Shown one piece after another: positions 45,326 to 54,085 of a stretch of DNA of 64,000 nucleotides. Source of the stretch: Shewanella sairae (GTDB lineage: Bacteria; Pseudomonadota; Gammaproteobacteria; Enterobacterales; Shewanellaceae). The stretch's first letter is position 1; each line of letters opens with the position of its first letter. The stretch covers positions 46,932-110,931 of the forward strand of contig NZ_JAKILT010000013.1 of the NCBI RefSeq assembly GCF_023283535.1. Direction: 5' to 3'. Made by a program: the position numbers and the translations under genes. Under the pieces are notes generated by a model. It saw nothing but the letters and a program-made list of their open reading frames with translations. It was not told the DNA's origin and did not search any database.

Positions 45326-45616
45326 GTGATTCGAATGAGTAACGTAAAACAGAAACTGGTAATGGGGCTTGTTGCCGTATTCCTGTGCCTGTCGTTTGCG
45401 GCGTCCGCTCATAGTCTGAGTCATTTGGACGATGGCGCCAAAAACCATTGTACTCTGTGTTATCACCAACACCAGGTCAACAACCTGCTGCCCAGTTGTG
45501 AACTTAAGCTTGCCATTGAGCGTCAGGGCGTTGAAAGCCAAGAGTACTTCCTGCCAGTGTCATACTCACGTCATGTGAGTTTCTTTAATAGCCGCGCCCC
45601 TCCAGCTTCAGCGTAA
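45326..45616 (+). CDS. Small exported Cys/His-rich protein of the zinc cluster
   Basis: Protein of 96 aa with a signal peptide (KQKLVMGLVAVFLCLSFAASA) and a short mature part containing HSLSHLDDGAKNHCTLCYHQHQ: two Cys and five His within 20 residues, an apparent metal site. It resembles DUF2946-like small proteins next to metal transport genes. GTG 45326 or ATG 45335 could be the start; neither has a clear Shine-Dalgarno match. First gene of the zinc cluster. Suggested role in periplasmic metal handling is inference. Confidence 0.7.
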   Translation: MIRMSNVKQKLVMGLVAVFLCLSFAASAHSLSHLDDGAKNHCTLCYHQHQVNNLLPSCELKLAIERQGVESQEYFLPVSYSRHVSFFNSRAPPASA

Positions 45617-45695
45617 TTCTTTATCCCAAACAATAACTAAGAATTTTTTTAAAGTATTCCCACGGGGAAGGCTTAGCTGTATTTCGGAGAATAAA

Positions 45696-46922
45696 ATGAC
45701 TATATCAACTATGCGCCTATCAGGTGTAGCGGCAGCATGCGCGCTACTTTCAACTCAAGCATTGGCAAACGATCCTACATTAACGAATCCGGCAATTAGT
45801 GCGGTGTTAGATGGTTACTACCAAAGTGGTGAGCGACCGATGTCAGAGCGTGTTGAAGGCTTTGGTCTAGGGCATACAGAGCTTGCGATGAGCGCAAATA
45901 TTGATGATATGTTTTACGGTAAATTAACCGCCGTGGTTGAGATGCATGATGGTGAAACTGAACTTGGTTTGGAAGAAGCCTTTATCCAAACGTTAGCTAT
46001 GCCTGGGGGGCTATCAATTCGAGCGGGTCGCTTCTTATCGGATATTGGTTATCTTAACAATCAACATGTACATACCGATTCGTTTTCAGATCGTCCAGCC
46101 GCTTATCGTGCGTTTTTAGGTAGTCACTATTTTGATGATGGTGTGCGTTTAAGCTATGTGGCACCAACGGATCTATATTGGACCATGGGTGCTGAAGTGT
46201 TCAAAGGCGACAATATGCGTGCGGCTGATGAACACGGCGAGCGCGAGTTTGAAAACCTCGGTGTTTATACTGCCTTTACTAAAGTCGGTGGTGATGTGGG
46301 CGCTAATGGTTCATGGCAGGCTGGTTTAAGCTATCTACGTAATGAAAACGGCCGTATGACAGCTGAAGAGCATGGTCATGATGAACCTGTTGCTGACGAT
46401 GGCCATGATCACGAGCACGAGCATAGCCACAGTGCTCAGTACACAGGTGAAAATACCTATGTAGCCGATTTTGTTTATAAGTGGGCACCTAATGGCAATT
46501 ATAAATACCAACACCTAACCTTAAGTGGTGAGTATTTTAGAGTTACCGACTTTAAACCACTTGAAGAGCATCATGAGGATCACGATGGCCACGAAGAGCA
46601 TGAAGAACATGGTCATGGTGAAGAGGTTAAAGACTATCAAGAAGGCTGGTATCTAAGCAGTGTTTATCAGTTCTCACCAAACTGGTCAGCAGGTGTTCGT
46701 TACGGTCAAGTTGATACCCAAATGATGCATGGCGATCATTTTGATCCGCAAAAATTGAAAGAGACCGAAGTGAGTCTTGCATGGCACCACAGTCATTTTT
46801 CTACTGTGCGTCTGCAATACACCAATCAGCAAGGGACTAACTTTGATGGTTTCGAAGATGACAACATCATCACCCTACAATATGTTATGACTCTGGGGGC
46901 TCACGGTGCGCATCAATTCTAA
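45696..46922 (+). CDS. Histidine-rich outer-membrane porin-like protein
   Basis: Predicted outer-membrane barrel (408 aa). The signal peptide is followed by NDPTLTNPAISAVLDGYYQSG and porin-type beta-strands. It has two loops packed with His, Asp and Glu: EEHGHDEPVADDGHDHEHEHS near residue 225-245 and HHEDHDGHEEHEEHGHGEE near 290-310. Such loops bind zinc. With ZnuA- and ZnuB-like genes directly downstream it is probably a zinc-uptake porin. ATG 45696 after CGGAG. The 3' end overlaps the next gene by 17 nt. Confidence 0.82.
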   Translation: MTISTMRLSGVAAACALLSTQALANDPTLTNPAISAVLDGYYQSGERPMSERVEGFGLGHTELAMSANIDDMFYGKLTAVVEMHDGETELGLEEAFIQTLAMPGGLSIRAGRFLSDIGYLNNQHVHTDSFSDRPAAYRAFLGSHYFDDGVRLSYVAPTDLYWTMGAEVFKGDNMRAADEHGEREFENLGVYTAFTKVGGDVGANGSWQAGLSYLRNENGRMTAEEHGHDEPVADDGHDHEHEHSHSAQYTGENTYVADFVYKWAPNGNYKYQHLTLSGEYFRVTDFKPLEEHHEDHDGHEEHEEHGHGEEVKDYQEGWYLSSVYQFSPNWSAGVRYGQVDTQMMHGDHFDPQKLKETEVSLAWHHSHFSTVRLQYTNQQGTNFDGFEDDNIITLQYVMTLGAHGAHQF

Positions 46923-47832
46923 GCAAATTTTATCAAAAGGGGCACAAGCATTAACATTAGCGCTAATGCTAGGGGTGGCTAATAATGCGGTTGCCGGGTT
47001 AAATATTTTTGCTTGTGAGCCGGAATATGCGGCACTGGCAAAAGAGTTAGCACCGGATGCGAAGATCTATTCGGCGACGACGGCGATGCAAGACCCTCAT
47101 CAAGTGCAAGCTCGTCCAAGTCTAATTGCTAAAATGCGCCAAGCGGATCTTGCGATCTGTGCCGGTGCAGACTTGGAAGTCGGTTGGTTGCCTATGTTGC
47201 AAATGAAGTCAGCCAACGCCAAAGTGCGCTCTACCGATCAAGGGTTGTTTTTTGCGGCAGATCAAATCGAAACCTTAGATCAGTTAGCTTCGGTAGATCG
47301 CTCTATGGGCGATGTACACGCGCAAGGTAATCCGCATCTGCATTTCGATCCGACTCGTTTGCAAGATGTGGCTACTAGCTTAACGGCTAAGTTGATCCAA
47401 CTTGATCTTGCAGCCAAAGCTGATTATGAGGCGGCACTTGCCAGCTTTACTCAGCGTTGGCAAGCGGCGATTCCTCAATGGCAAGCTAAAGCTGCGCCAT
47501 TGCAAGGCAGTAAAGTCATTGCTTATCACTCTAGCTTTAAATACCTATTTAACTGGTTAGGCCTAGAGCAAGTTGCTGACTTAGAACCAAAACCTGGGAT
47601 CCCGCCTAGCAGTTCACATCTTGCTAGCTTGTTGAGCCGCACTAAACAAGGAGATATCTTGGCAATCATTACTGCCTCATATCAAAGTGAGCGTGGTGCA
47701 AATTGGTTAGCTGAGCGTTCAGATCTACCTGTATTAGTACTGCCAATGTCAGTGGGTGGTAATGAGCAAAGCGTCGATCTGTTTAGCCTTTACGACAGTG
47801 CGATTGATCTTTTGCTCAGTGCTAAGCAGTAG
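46906..47832 (+). CDS. ZnuA-like zinc ABC transporter substrate-binding protein
   Basis: Cluster A-I periplasmic metal-binding protein (308 aa). The signal peptide contains ALTLALMLGVANNAVA. Metal ligands expected in ZnuA are visible: His in QDPHQ, His in GNPHLHFDP and His in IAYHSSFKYLFNW. Unlike E. coli ZnuA it lacks the His-rich loop; that function may be supplied by the porin. Start GTG 46906 inside the porin gene (17-nt overlap). Followed by a 93-bp gap with two hairpins, then the permease. Confidence 0.88.
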   Translation: MRINSKQILSKGAQALTLALMLGVANNAVAGLNIFACEPEYAALAKELAPDAKIYSATTAMQDPHQVQARPSLIAKMRQADLAICAGADLEVGWLPMLQMKSANAKVRSTDQGLFFAADQIETLDQLASVDRSMGDVHAQGNPHLHFDPTRLQDVATSLTAKLIQLDLAAKADYEAALASFTQRWQAAIPQWQAKAAPLQGSKVIAYHSSFKYLFNWLGLEQVADLEPKPGIPPSSSHLASLLSRTKQGDILAIITASYQSERGANWLAERSDLPVLVLPMSVGGNEQSVDLFSLYDSAIDLLLSAKQ

Positions 47833-47842
47833 CAACTCAATA

Positions 47843-47896
47843 ACCTAAGTGACTTAGGTGCCAAATAGGGCAGATCGTTAGCTTACGGTCTGCCCT
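47843..47896 (+). promoter_or_regulatory. Two successive hairpins between binding protein and permease
   Basis: ACCTAAGT-g-ACTTAGGT (47843-47859) is a near-continuous palindrome. AGGGCAGA (47867-47874) pairs with TCTGCCCT (47889-47896), with a possible inner CGT/ACG. A weak T tract (gattta) follows. They may reduce readthrough into the permease or stabilise the upstream mRNA end. Confidence 0.5.
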
Positions 47897-47925
47897 GATT
47901 TATCAATGTTGATAAGAGTTTTGTT

Positions 47926-48735
47926 ATGTTAGATCTCGATCTGCTATCTATTTTATTACCTGCTTTTGTAGCAGGTGTTTTAGTGTTATCGACCCACGTT
48001 GTATTGGGTCAGCAAGTATTAAAGCGTGGGATTATTTTTATCGATCTGGCGATAGCCCAAGTTGCTGCTTTAGGCGCGATTGTGGGTCATATGAATCACG
48101 ATATTGAAGCGTTGCCGTTTTCACATGTGTGGATGCCGGCGATGTTTGCCATTGCAGGTGCAGGCTTTATTGCTTGGTTATCCAAACGTATGGCTGATGA
48201 GTTAGAGGCGATCATTGGTTGCTTTTACGTATTGGCGGCTGTCGCGGCAATGCTACTGCTGTCGAACGATCCTCATGGCGCAGAGATGCTTAAAGAGCTC
48301 ATGTCTGGGCAAATACTTTGGGTGAGTTGGAGCCAGCTAGTGTTACCCGCCTGTCTTTATTTCGCTATATTAGCGGCATTGCTCTATAAGCCAGAACTAC
48401 TCAGCGGCCGAGCTTTTTATCTGATTTTTGCTATCGTGATTACTTTGTCGGTTGAACTTGTTGGCGTGTACTTAGTATTTAGTAGCTTAATTCTGCCAGC
48501 TCTGGCAGTGAACCACTTTTATGGACGCTATAAACTATTCTGGGCTTACGTGGTTGGTTTAGTTGGCTATATTGCAGGTCTGGTACTATCGGCAAGTTTA
48601 GATCTACCAAGTGGCGCGGCAATTGTATCGACATTAGCTGTTAGTGCCATCGCCTTTAGATTCATTTTGAGTCTTAATAAGCAGTCATTGAAAGCTAATG
48701 GCGCTATAAGTAAGCAAACTCCACCGCAGGTCTGA
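47926..48735 (+). CDS. ZnuB-like metal ABC transporter permease
   Basis: Inner-membrane permease of the ABC-3 family (269 aa) with about eight membrane segments and the family loops HVVLGQQVLKRGIIFIDLAIAQ near residue 25 and LELVGVYLVFSSLILPALA-like sequence near 185. It would carry zinc from the ZnuA-like protein to the cytosol. No znuC-type ATPase gene is present before or after it in this window, so the ATPase must be encoded elsewhere or shared. ATG 47926. Confidence 0.88.
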   Translation: MLDLDLLSILLPAFVAGVLVLSTHVVLGQQVLKRGIIFIDLAIAQVAALGAIVGHMNHDIEALPFSHVWMPAMFAIAGAGFIAWLSKRMADELEAIIGCFYVLAAVAAMLLLSNDPHGAEMLKELMSGQILWVSWSQLVLPACLYFAILAALLYKPELLSGRAFYLIFAIVITLSVELVGVYLVFSSLILPALAVNHFYGRYKLFWAYVVGLVGYIAGLVLSASLDLPSGAAIVSTLAVSAIAFRFILSLNKQSLKANGAISKQTPPQV

Positions 48736-48953
48736 CCTTGCAGTGAGAGGAACTAGGCTAGAATCTCCCGAAAATTTGTAAGTGTTTAAAGTTTATTTAA
48801 GTCGTGTGGGCTAAAGTGCTGCGAATTTACTTTTGTGTAGTCTGTGTTCAGGCTACACGTGTAAACTATTGTTCATTGACATAAATCGTATTTATATTGA
48901 GTCGCACTTACTTGGTGGCTATACTGGCGCCAATTAAATCGCGGGAGATTATT

Positions 48954-49682
48954 GTGCTGTTAATCCTTAGATGTTTGATCTTATCAGTTATGCTGATTTT
49001 AGCTTTTGTTATCGGTGGTTTAGCTTGTATTTTACGTCCTCGCCACCGAGATAACGTACATATGTTCGCCAAAGTGTTTTCTTGGGCGGCGCCTGTATTA
49101 GGTATTAAAGTCATAGTACGTAATGCTAAAAAACAAACAGATAAGCCTTGTGTGTTCTTGGCGAATCACCAAAATAATTTCGATATGTTCACTCATACCG
49201 CTGCCGTACCTAAAGGCACTGTTAGCTTAGGTAAAAAGAGTTTGGCGTGGATGCCTCTGTTTGGTCAAATTTATTGGCTATCAGGTAACATTTTGATTGA
49301 CCGTAAAAATCGCAGCAAAGCATTTGATACTATGGCGGCGACAGCGCGCAAAATTAAAGATAAGTGCTTGTCGGTATGGATTTTCCCAGAGGGAACACGT
49401 TCACGTGGCAAAGGTTTATTACCGTTTAAAGCGGGTGCCTTCTATACTGCGATAGCTGCAGGTGTACCTATGGTGCCAGTGCTTGCGTCAAATCAAGGTC
49501 ATATTAAACTAAACCGTTGGAATAACGGCGTGGTGATTATTGAAATGATGGAGCCAATTGAAACAACGGGTATCGATAAAACGCAGGTTAAAGAGCTTTC
49601 TAAGCGAATTCATAGCATGATGTCGGAAAAGTTATCTCAGTTGAACCAAGAAGCTTCAGCATTAATGACTAAAGCGGTATAA
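48954..49682 (+). CDS. plsC: 1-acyl-sn-glycerol-3-phosphate acyltransferase PlsC
   Basis: Inner-membrane lysophosphatidate acyltransferase (242 aa from this start; E. coli 245). The HX4D catalytic motif is NHQNNFD with His72 and Asp77; the substrate motif [16 protein letters not shown] and membrane-proximal VGKKSL-like [18 protein letters not shown] are present. GTG 48954 is chosen since GGGAG lies 6 nt upstream and the product then lines up with E. coli PlsC; a frame from TTG 48897 would add 19 residues. Makes phosphatidic acid for membrane lipids. Confidence 0.94.
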   Translation: MLLILRCLILSVMLILAFVIGGLACILRPRHRDNVHMFAKVFSWAAPVLGIKVIVRNAKKQTDKPCVFLANHQNNFDMFTHTAAVPKGTVSLGKKSLAWMPLFGQIYWLSGNILIDRKNRSKAFDTMAATARKIKDKCLSVWIFPEGTRSRGKGLLPFKAGAFYTAIAAGVPMVPVLASNQGHIKLNRWNNGVVIIEMMEPIETTGIDKTQVKELSKRIHSMMSEKLSQLNQEASALMTKAV

Positions 49683-49711
49683 TCGGTCGCGAAATTTTTG
49701 AGGAGTCATCG

Positions 49712-50122
49712 ATGTCTATTGAACGTCAGTTAAAAGAACAGAAACAAGAAAACAGCGAAATCGTTGAAGCGATTCTTGCAGATGGTTCGTTACCAGATGC
49801 CGAGTATACGATTGAGCATCACTTTTCATCGACCAACTTCGATCGTTTAGAAAAAGCGGCTGTAGATGCATTCAAGCTTGGTTATGAAGTGAATGATGCA
49901 GAAGAAATGGAACTAGAAGATGGTTCTGTGATCTACTGTTTCGACGCTGTCGCTAGTCACGAGCTTAATACTGATCTGCTAGATGAAGCGTGTGAAAAGA
50001 TGATCACACTGGCTGCTAAGCAAAAGATTGATTACGACGGTTGGGGCACTTATTTCATTGACGAAAATGGCGAAGAAGTCAGAGACGACGATGAATATGA
50101 TGACGAAGAGCCGCTACACTAA
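49712..50122 (+). CDS. rraB: Ribonuclease E inhibitor RraB
   Basis: Acidic protein (136 aa) that binds RNase E and alters degradosome action. The RraB pattern is clear: an acidic N-terminal helix, [36 protein letters not shown], and an Asp/Glu-rich tail ([13 protein letters not shown]). ATG 49712 after GAGG, 29 nt after plsC, so probably co-transcribed. A terminator follows. Confidence 0.95.
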   Translation: MSIERQLKEQKQENSEIVEAILADGSLPDAEYTIEHHFSSTNFDRLEKAAVDAFKLGYEVNDAEEMELEDGSVIYCFDAVASHELNTDLLDEACEKMITLAAKQKIDYDGWGTYFIDENGEEVRDDDEYDDEEPLH

Positions 50123-50149
50123 TCCTAATTTCTAGTGTCTGATATTCAT

Positions 50150-50179
50150 AAAAATGCCCATCAATAGATGGGCATTTTT
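50150..50179. terminator. Terminator after rraB (shared with diguanylate cyclase gene)
   Basis: AAAAATGCCCATC (50150-50162), loop AATA, GATGGGCATTTTT (50167-50179): 13-bp perfect palindrome with T and A ends, usable in both directions. Confidence 0.93.
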
Positions 50180-50198
50180 ATATGGATTATACTGTTGG

Positions 50199-51182
50199 CT
50201 ACTGTTGAGTCACACTGCAGTTACGGCCAGATTCTTTAGCTTGGTATAGCGCCTGGTCGGCTTGAGCTAACCAAATATCACTATCTGTCATATCAGGTTT
50301 TATATCGCAGATCCCCAAACTGATAGTCACTTTAATCAACTGCTCTTCATACATAATCTCAGATTGTTCAATCTTCTTACGTAAGCGCTCAGCAAAGAAC
50401 AAGGCATTAGCTGCAGGCGTATTCGCGAGTATCACCCCAAACTCTTCACCGCCATAACGTCCAGCACAATCGGTTTCACGCAGTGACTTTTTAATAATGT
50501 GCGATACATTTTGAATGACCCTGTCACCAGCCTGATGACCATAGGTGTCGTTTATTGCTTTAAAGTGATCGATATCGAGCATAACTAAGCTGGTTTCACT
50601 GCCATAGCGGGCATAGCGGTCAAACTCTTTTTGTAAGCAGTGTTCCCAGTGGCGGCGATTATAGAGCTGACTTAATCCATCGACTTGGCTCAGGTATTCT
50701 AAGCGTTCGTTTGCTGATTTTAGCTGGAGCTTATTGATAGCTACATCAGTTACATCATACACAATCATGCTGATATGAGTGATCTCACCCGTTAGCGATG
50801 ATAACGGCAATAAGGTGACATTTTGGTACATGAAGTCCGCTCTACCGGTTATTGGACGGTAGTTTTTAAACTGGAAAATAAAAGGTCGTTGTTCCCAGCT
50901 AATAAAAGCACGGTTTTCCAGTAGGTAAACCGACTCCATTTTTTGTTTTAGCCATTTAGCAGGTAGGTAATCAAACTGTTCAAACAGATTTTTACCCTTA
51001 ATTGAATTTGGGCTTACACCACTGTGGTTTTCCATAAAACCATTCCACAGCTGAATGTTAAAGTCACGATCGAGTACCACTAAACCTACTTCTATGGTCT
51101 GTACCATATCGATTAGCCAGTGGAGTTCGTTCATTGCACTGTTGTCTGCTGCTTTCTGATCTGTTGCCATCCTAATATCCAT
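50199..51182 (-). CDS. PAS-GGDEF diguanylate cyclase
   Basis: Cytosolic cyclic-di-GMP synthase (327 aa). A PAS domain (about residues 15-150; DFNIQLWNGFMENHSG) precedes the GGDEF domain (about 165-325) with an intact GGEEF active site near residue 246 and LDIDHFKAINDTYGHQAGD. Its ATG is one base from the stop of the upstream REC-CheC gene, so the two are co-translated and probably functionally linked: the receiver protein may tune the cyclase or vice versa. Confidence 0.92.
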   Translation of the reverse strand: MDIRMATDQKAADNSAMNELHWLIDMVQTIEVGLVVLDRDFNIQLWNGFMENHSGVSPNSIKGKNLFEQFDYLPAKWLKQKMESVYLLENRAFISWEQRPFIFQFKNYRPITGRADFMYQNVTLLPLSSLTGEITHISMIVYDVTDVAINKLQLKSANERLEYLSQVDGLSQLYNRRHWEHCLQKEFDRYARYGSETSLVMLDIDHFKAINDTYGHQAGDRVIQNVSHIIKKSLRETDCAGRYGGEEFGVILANTPAANALFFAERLRKKIEQSEIMYEEQLIKVTISLGICDIKPDMTDSDIWLAQADQALYQAKESGRNCSVTQQ

Positions 51183-51183
51183 T

Positions 51184-52179
51184 TTAATCTAGCAAGTAGC
51201 CGAGTTTGTTGTTGAGTGTCGGCAAAGAATCTTCTGTAAATAGCAGCAAAAGATCGCACTGAATATCGTGATCCTCAATGCTGTAGTTGATCTCCATCGC
51301 CAGTGTACGGCTCCATTTATCAGAGTTCTCGCTGATCAGGTGATTGACACTGCAGTGCCTGCCTAAAATCACTGGATGGCTCTGGCTAAACTTCATATGA
51401 AGTTGTTCAGAGATCCCATTGAGAAAGGCGCCAATAAGCACATTGGCTGTGTCGATCATCACTTCTAGTTCAGTTTCTTCATCTTCAGGGTTTTCAAGCT
51501 TCATCAGCTTAGCCATATCCTGAAATGATGAGTCATGGAACAAGAGTAGCGCTTCACCAGCAACGCCTGCACCAATAAAGCCTTGGCAAAGTGCCGATAC
51601 GGTACCGTAATCCTCGGTGGCTTTAAGGGTCATCGTTAGCTCGCTGACTTCGAGCACATTGACGTTAGGAATAGGAAGTTTAACAAAAACGTTTAAGAGT
51701 TTAGCTAGCAGGTCTGCAGCGCGACCCATAGCAACGTTAGCCACTTCTTGGCAAGCATCACGTAGGTCGACTTCGATCATAGGTGCTTGTTGTTCTTGGC
51801 CACCTAGTGCTAATTCTAAAATGCCGTATTCTTGTAAAATATGGCTAATGGCGTCCGCACTGACAGGTTTTTGGATAAAGTCGAGGGCGCCCAAGCTCTT
51901 CACTCGTTCATGGGCTTTAATTTGAATATCACCAGAAACAACGATAACCAGAGCCGGTAGGTCTTCCCTTTGAATGGCTTCTAAAACTTGATAGCCGTCC
52001 ATGACAGGCATATTCAAGTCGAGGAATACCACTTCCCCTTTGCCTTCACGAATCGCTTCTATACCCTCTAAGCCATTGGTTGCATATGTGATCTCTACAT
52101 CCCACTCTTTAGGGAGAGTACGCGCCATCTGCTTTCTGGCAAGGGCTGAATCGTCACAAATTAGTATCGGGAGCGGCAT
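51184..52179 (-). CDS. Response regulator with CheC-like phosphatase domain (REC-CheC)
   Basis: Fusion of a CheY-like receiver (about residues 1-120; phospho-acceptor Asp54 in VVFLDLNMPVMDG, Lys in FIQKPVSAD) and a CheC/CheX-type domain (about 140-331). The latter has two E-x2-N-x2-N-like helices, recognisable in EVMIDTANVLIGAFLNGISEQL and DACQEVANVAMGRAADLL. CheC proteins dephosphorylate CheY-P. It precedes the PAS-GGDEF gene with 1 nt between, which suggests a chemotaxis-like input to cyclic-di-GMP. The exact partner is unknown. Confidence 0.85.
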   Translation of the reverse strand: MPLPILICDDSALARKQMARTLPKEWDVEITYATNGLEGIEAIREGKGEVVFLDLNMPVMDGYQVLEAIQREDLPALVIVVSGDIQIKAHERVKSLGALDFIQKPVSADAISHILQEYGILELALGGQEQQAPMIEVDLRDACQEVANVAMGRAADLLAKLLNVFVKLPIPNVNVLEVSELTMTLKATEDYGTVSALCQGFIGAGVAGEALLLFHDSSFQDMAKLMKLENPEDEETELEVMIDTANVLIGAFLNGISEQLHMKFSQSHPVILGRHCSVNHLISENSDKWSRTLAMEINYSIEDHDIQCDLLLLFTEDSLPTLNNKLGYLLD

Positions 52180-52549
52180 TATTATTATTGTTTCCTATTA
52201 TCCATCTTTTATTTTGCTTGGTTGTCATCAATTTTTACCAGCGAGCTCTCTGCTGTTCTAGTGCCGCTATGATTAAAGCAATTGCATTTTTTCGCTAATA
52301 CACTAATGCATATTTCGGTGATATATCTTTGGGCGTTACCATTAAATTTAGCGTTATAACATTGCCTTACAGTAGGCAGATAAACGATATCGCCCGATTA
52401 TTCATTATCAATCTGTTAATGGAAAGATATATTTTGTGACAGTAAAATGACGCTCGTCATTTTTTTGCATATGTTATAGCTATTAACGAAAGAAACCAAA
52501 TATGTTAACTTGCCATCTGGACTGACCACTTAGCAAGAAAGGACGCAAA
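52180..52549. other. Intergenic region, no gene, one hairpin
   Basis: Holds promoters for two divergent genes (REC-CheC on minus, crotonase on plus). AAAATGACG (52444-52452) and CGTCATTTT (52455-52463) form a tight hairpin with six or seven T, a plausible plus-strand terminator or attenuator about 90 nt before the crotonase ATG. A 7-codon leader frame (ATG 52502) is not supported as a gene. Confidence 0.6.
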
Positions 52550-53356
52550 ATGACTTATGATTTAGTTAGTATGACTAAAAAAAATGGTATTGCTTATGTA
52601 AGCCTAAATCGACCAGATAAGTATAATGCACTGAATTATAAGCTATTCAAGGAAATGGATCTCTGTATTAAACAGCTTGCAAAAGATAAATCATTGACTG
52701 CAGTCATTCTTTTCGGTGCAGGGGGAAATTTTAGCTCAGGTTTGGATGTAAAAAGTGTGATGAAGTCGCCATTAGACGCAGTTCGATTGTTATTTAAGTT
52801 ATTGCCGGGTAATGCAAATTTAGCGCAGCGTGTGTCTATTGGTTGGCGCCGACTGCCTGTTCCTGTCATCGCTGTTATGGAGGGGATCTGCTATGGCGGT
52901 GGAATGCAAATTGTTCTAGGAGCTGACTTTAGAATCGCTTCACCCGCTTGTAAAATATCGATTATGGAAGCTAAGTGGGGTTTAGTACCCGATATGGCAG
53001 GCTTGGCTGGCCTTAGAGAGTTAATGCCAAAAGATCAGGCGCTTATGTTGACCATGTCTGCAGATATACTGACTGCAGAGCAAGCTTTAGGGTTTAATTT
53101 AATTACGGCTATAGAGCCAGACCCCATGGCTGCAGCAACGGCACTCGCCACTAAGCTATCTCAAACCTCTCCTGATGCTAATGCGGCAATTAAAGCCAGT
53201 ATTAACAAAAACTGGTCAGCTTCAATTAGGCAGTTACTCAGACGAGAATCCTGGTATCAAGTACGTTTATTACTTGGAAAAAATCGTATAGTTGCTGCCA
53301 TTAGGCAAAGCAAAAATCCTCAAAAAAATTATCGTGATAGACAGTCCGGCTGGTAA
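52550..53356 (+). CDS. Crotonase / enoyl-CoA hydratase family protein
   Basis: Cytosolic acyl-CoA hydratase or isomerase (268 aa). The crotonase fold is visible: GAGGNFSSGLDVKSV (first oxyanion strand), CYGGGMQIVLGADFRIASP (second oxyanion loop) and MEAKWGLVPDMAG, whose Glu could be catalytic. ATG 52550 after AAAGGA. The reaction cannot be fixed from sequence; fatty acid beta-oxidation-like roles are typical. Monocistronic. Confidence 0.9.
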   Translation: MTYDLVSMTKKNGIAYVSLNRPDKYNALNYKLFKEMDLCIKQLAKDKSLTAVILFGAGGNFSSGLDVKSVMKSPLDAVRLLFKLLPGNANLAQRVSIGWRRLPVPVIAVMEGICYGGGMQIVLGADFRIASPACKISIMEAKWGLVPDMAGLAGLRELMPKDQALMLTMSADILTAEQALGFNLITAIEPDPMAAATALATKLSQTSPDANAAIKASINKNWSASIRQLLRRESWYQVRLLLGKNRIVAAIRQSKNPQKNYRDRQSGW

Positions 53357-53376
53357 GTTTTCTTGATTGTTTAAAG

Positions 53377-53392
53377 TGTGATCTAGTTCACG
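53377..53392. promoter_or_regulatory. Candidate CRP site
   Basis: TGTGATCTAGTTCACG matches TGTGA-N6-TCACA at 9 of 10 half-site positions, with the spacer ATCTAG-like as in strong CRP sites. It lies 154 nt before the YqhA-like gene and 20 nt after crotonase. Confidence 0.65.
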
Positions 53393-53545
53393 AAAATCCA
53401 TGTTTTTAGTGTGGTGAAGCAAGGCTTATTTTACACTCGCGCCACATTCAATAAGCTAAAGCAAAGTTAATTGCATTTAGCTTTTTGATTAACAAGGTTA
53501 TTTTCAAATAAAGCCATCATTTATACTATTGGGATCTTAATACTC

Positions 53546-54037
53546 ATGCGTGAACTTTTTGAACGTTTTCTCTGGAGCAGCCGTTTATCGGTAATGTTTG
53601 GTGTATTGTCATGCATCATTGCGGCTTTTGTTGTTTTTGCTATGGGCTTGAGAGACGTTGTCCACATGATTGAGCTGATTTTGGGCTATATCTTCAGTGG
53701 TAGTCACGCTGTACGAAATGATTTAGTGATGGTGGTGGTTGAGATCTTAGACACTTTCCTTTTAGGCGCGGTACTACTGATTTTCGCTTTCGGTTTATAC
53801 GAGCTGTTTATCAATAATTTAAAAAGCGCGAGTAGCAGCGAAGCTGGCGGTAAGATTCTGATCATAAGTAGCATTGATTCACTTAAGAGTAAGCTAGGTA
53901 AAGTGATCTTAATGATGTTGATTATTAAGGTATTCTCATTCTTTACTGATATGAAACCAACCTCAATGCTCGACCTACTCTATATGGGGATTACCGTGGT
54001 CTTGATTGCTGGCGCATTAAAGCTAAGTAAAGACTAA
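53546..54037 (+). CDS. YqhA family membrane protein (UPF0114)
   Basis: Inner-membrane protein (163 aa) of the UPF0114/YqhA family with three or four membrane segments; characteristic RFLWSSRLSVMFGVL and ELFINNLKSASSSE segments and a C-terminal FSFFTDMKPTSMLDLLYMGI. Function unknown. ATG 53546. A candidate CRP site lies upstream. The 3' hairpin at 54059-54085 (AAGCCTATCCA facing TGGATAGGCTTT) may end its transcript and overlaps the convergent gene's stop. Confidence 0.9.
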   Translation: MRELFERFLWSSRLSVMFGVLSCIIAAFVVFAMGLRDVVHMIELILGYIFSGSHAVRNDLVMVVVEILDTFLLGAVLLIFAFGLYELFINNLKSASSSEAGGKILIISSIDSLKSKLGKVILMMLIIKVFSFFTDMKPTSMLDLLYMGITVVLIAGALKLSKD

Positions 54038-54058
54038 ATTCTTAGCCGATTTACTAAT

Positions 54059-54085
54059 AAAGCCTATCCATTTGGATAGGCTTTA
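54059..54085 (+). terminator. Terminator after the YqhA-like gene
   Basis: AAAGCCTATCCA (54059-54070) faces TGGATAGGCTTT (54073-54084). It overlaps the last codons of the convergent DUF3530 gene. Confidence 0.75.

Noticed and set aside
45305..45541. Minus-strand frame opposite the Cys/His small protein gene
   Set aside because: Shadow of the plus-strand gene, which has a signal peptide and metal-site pattern.
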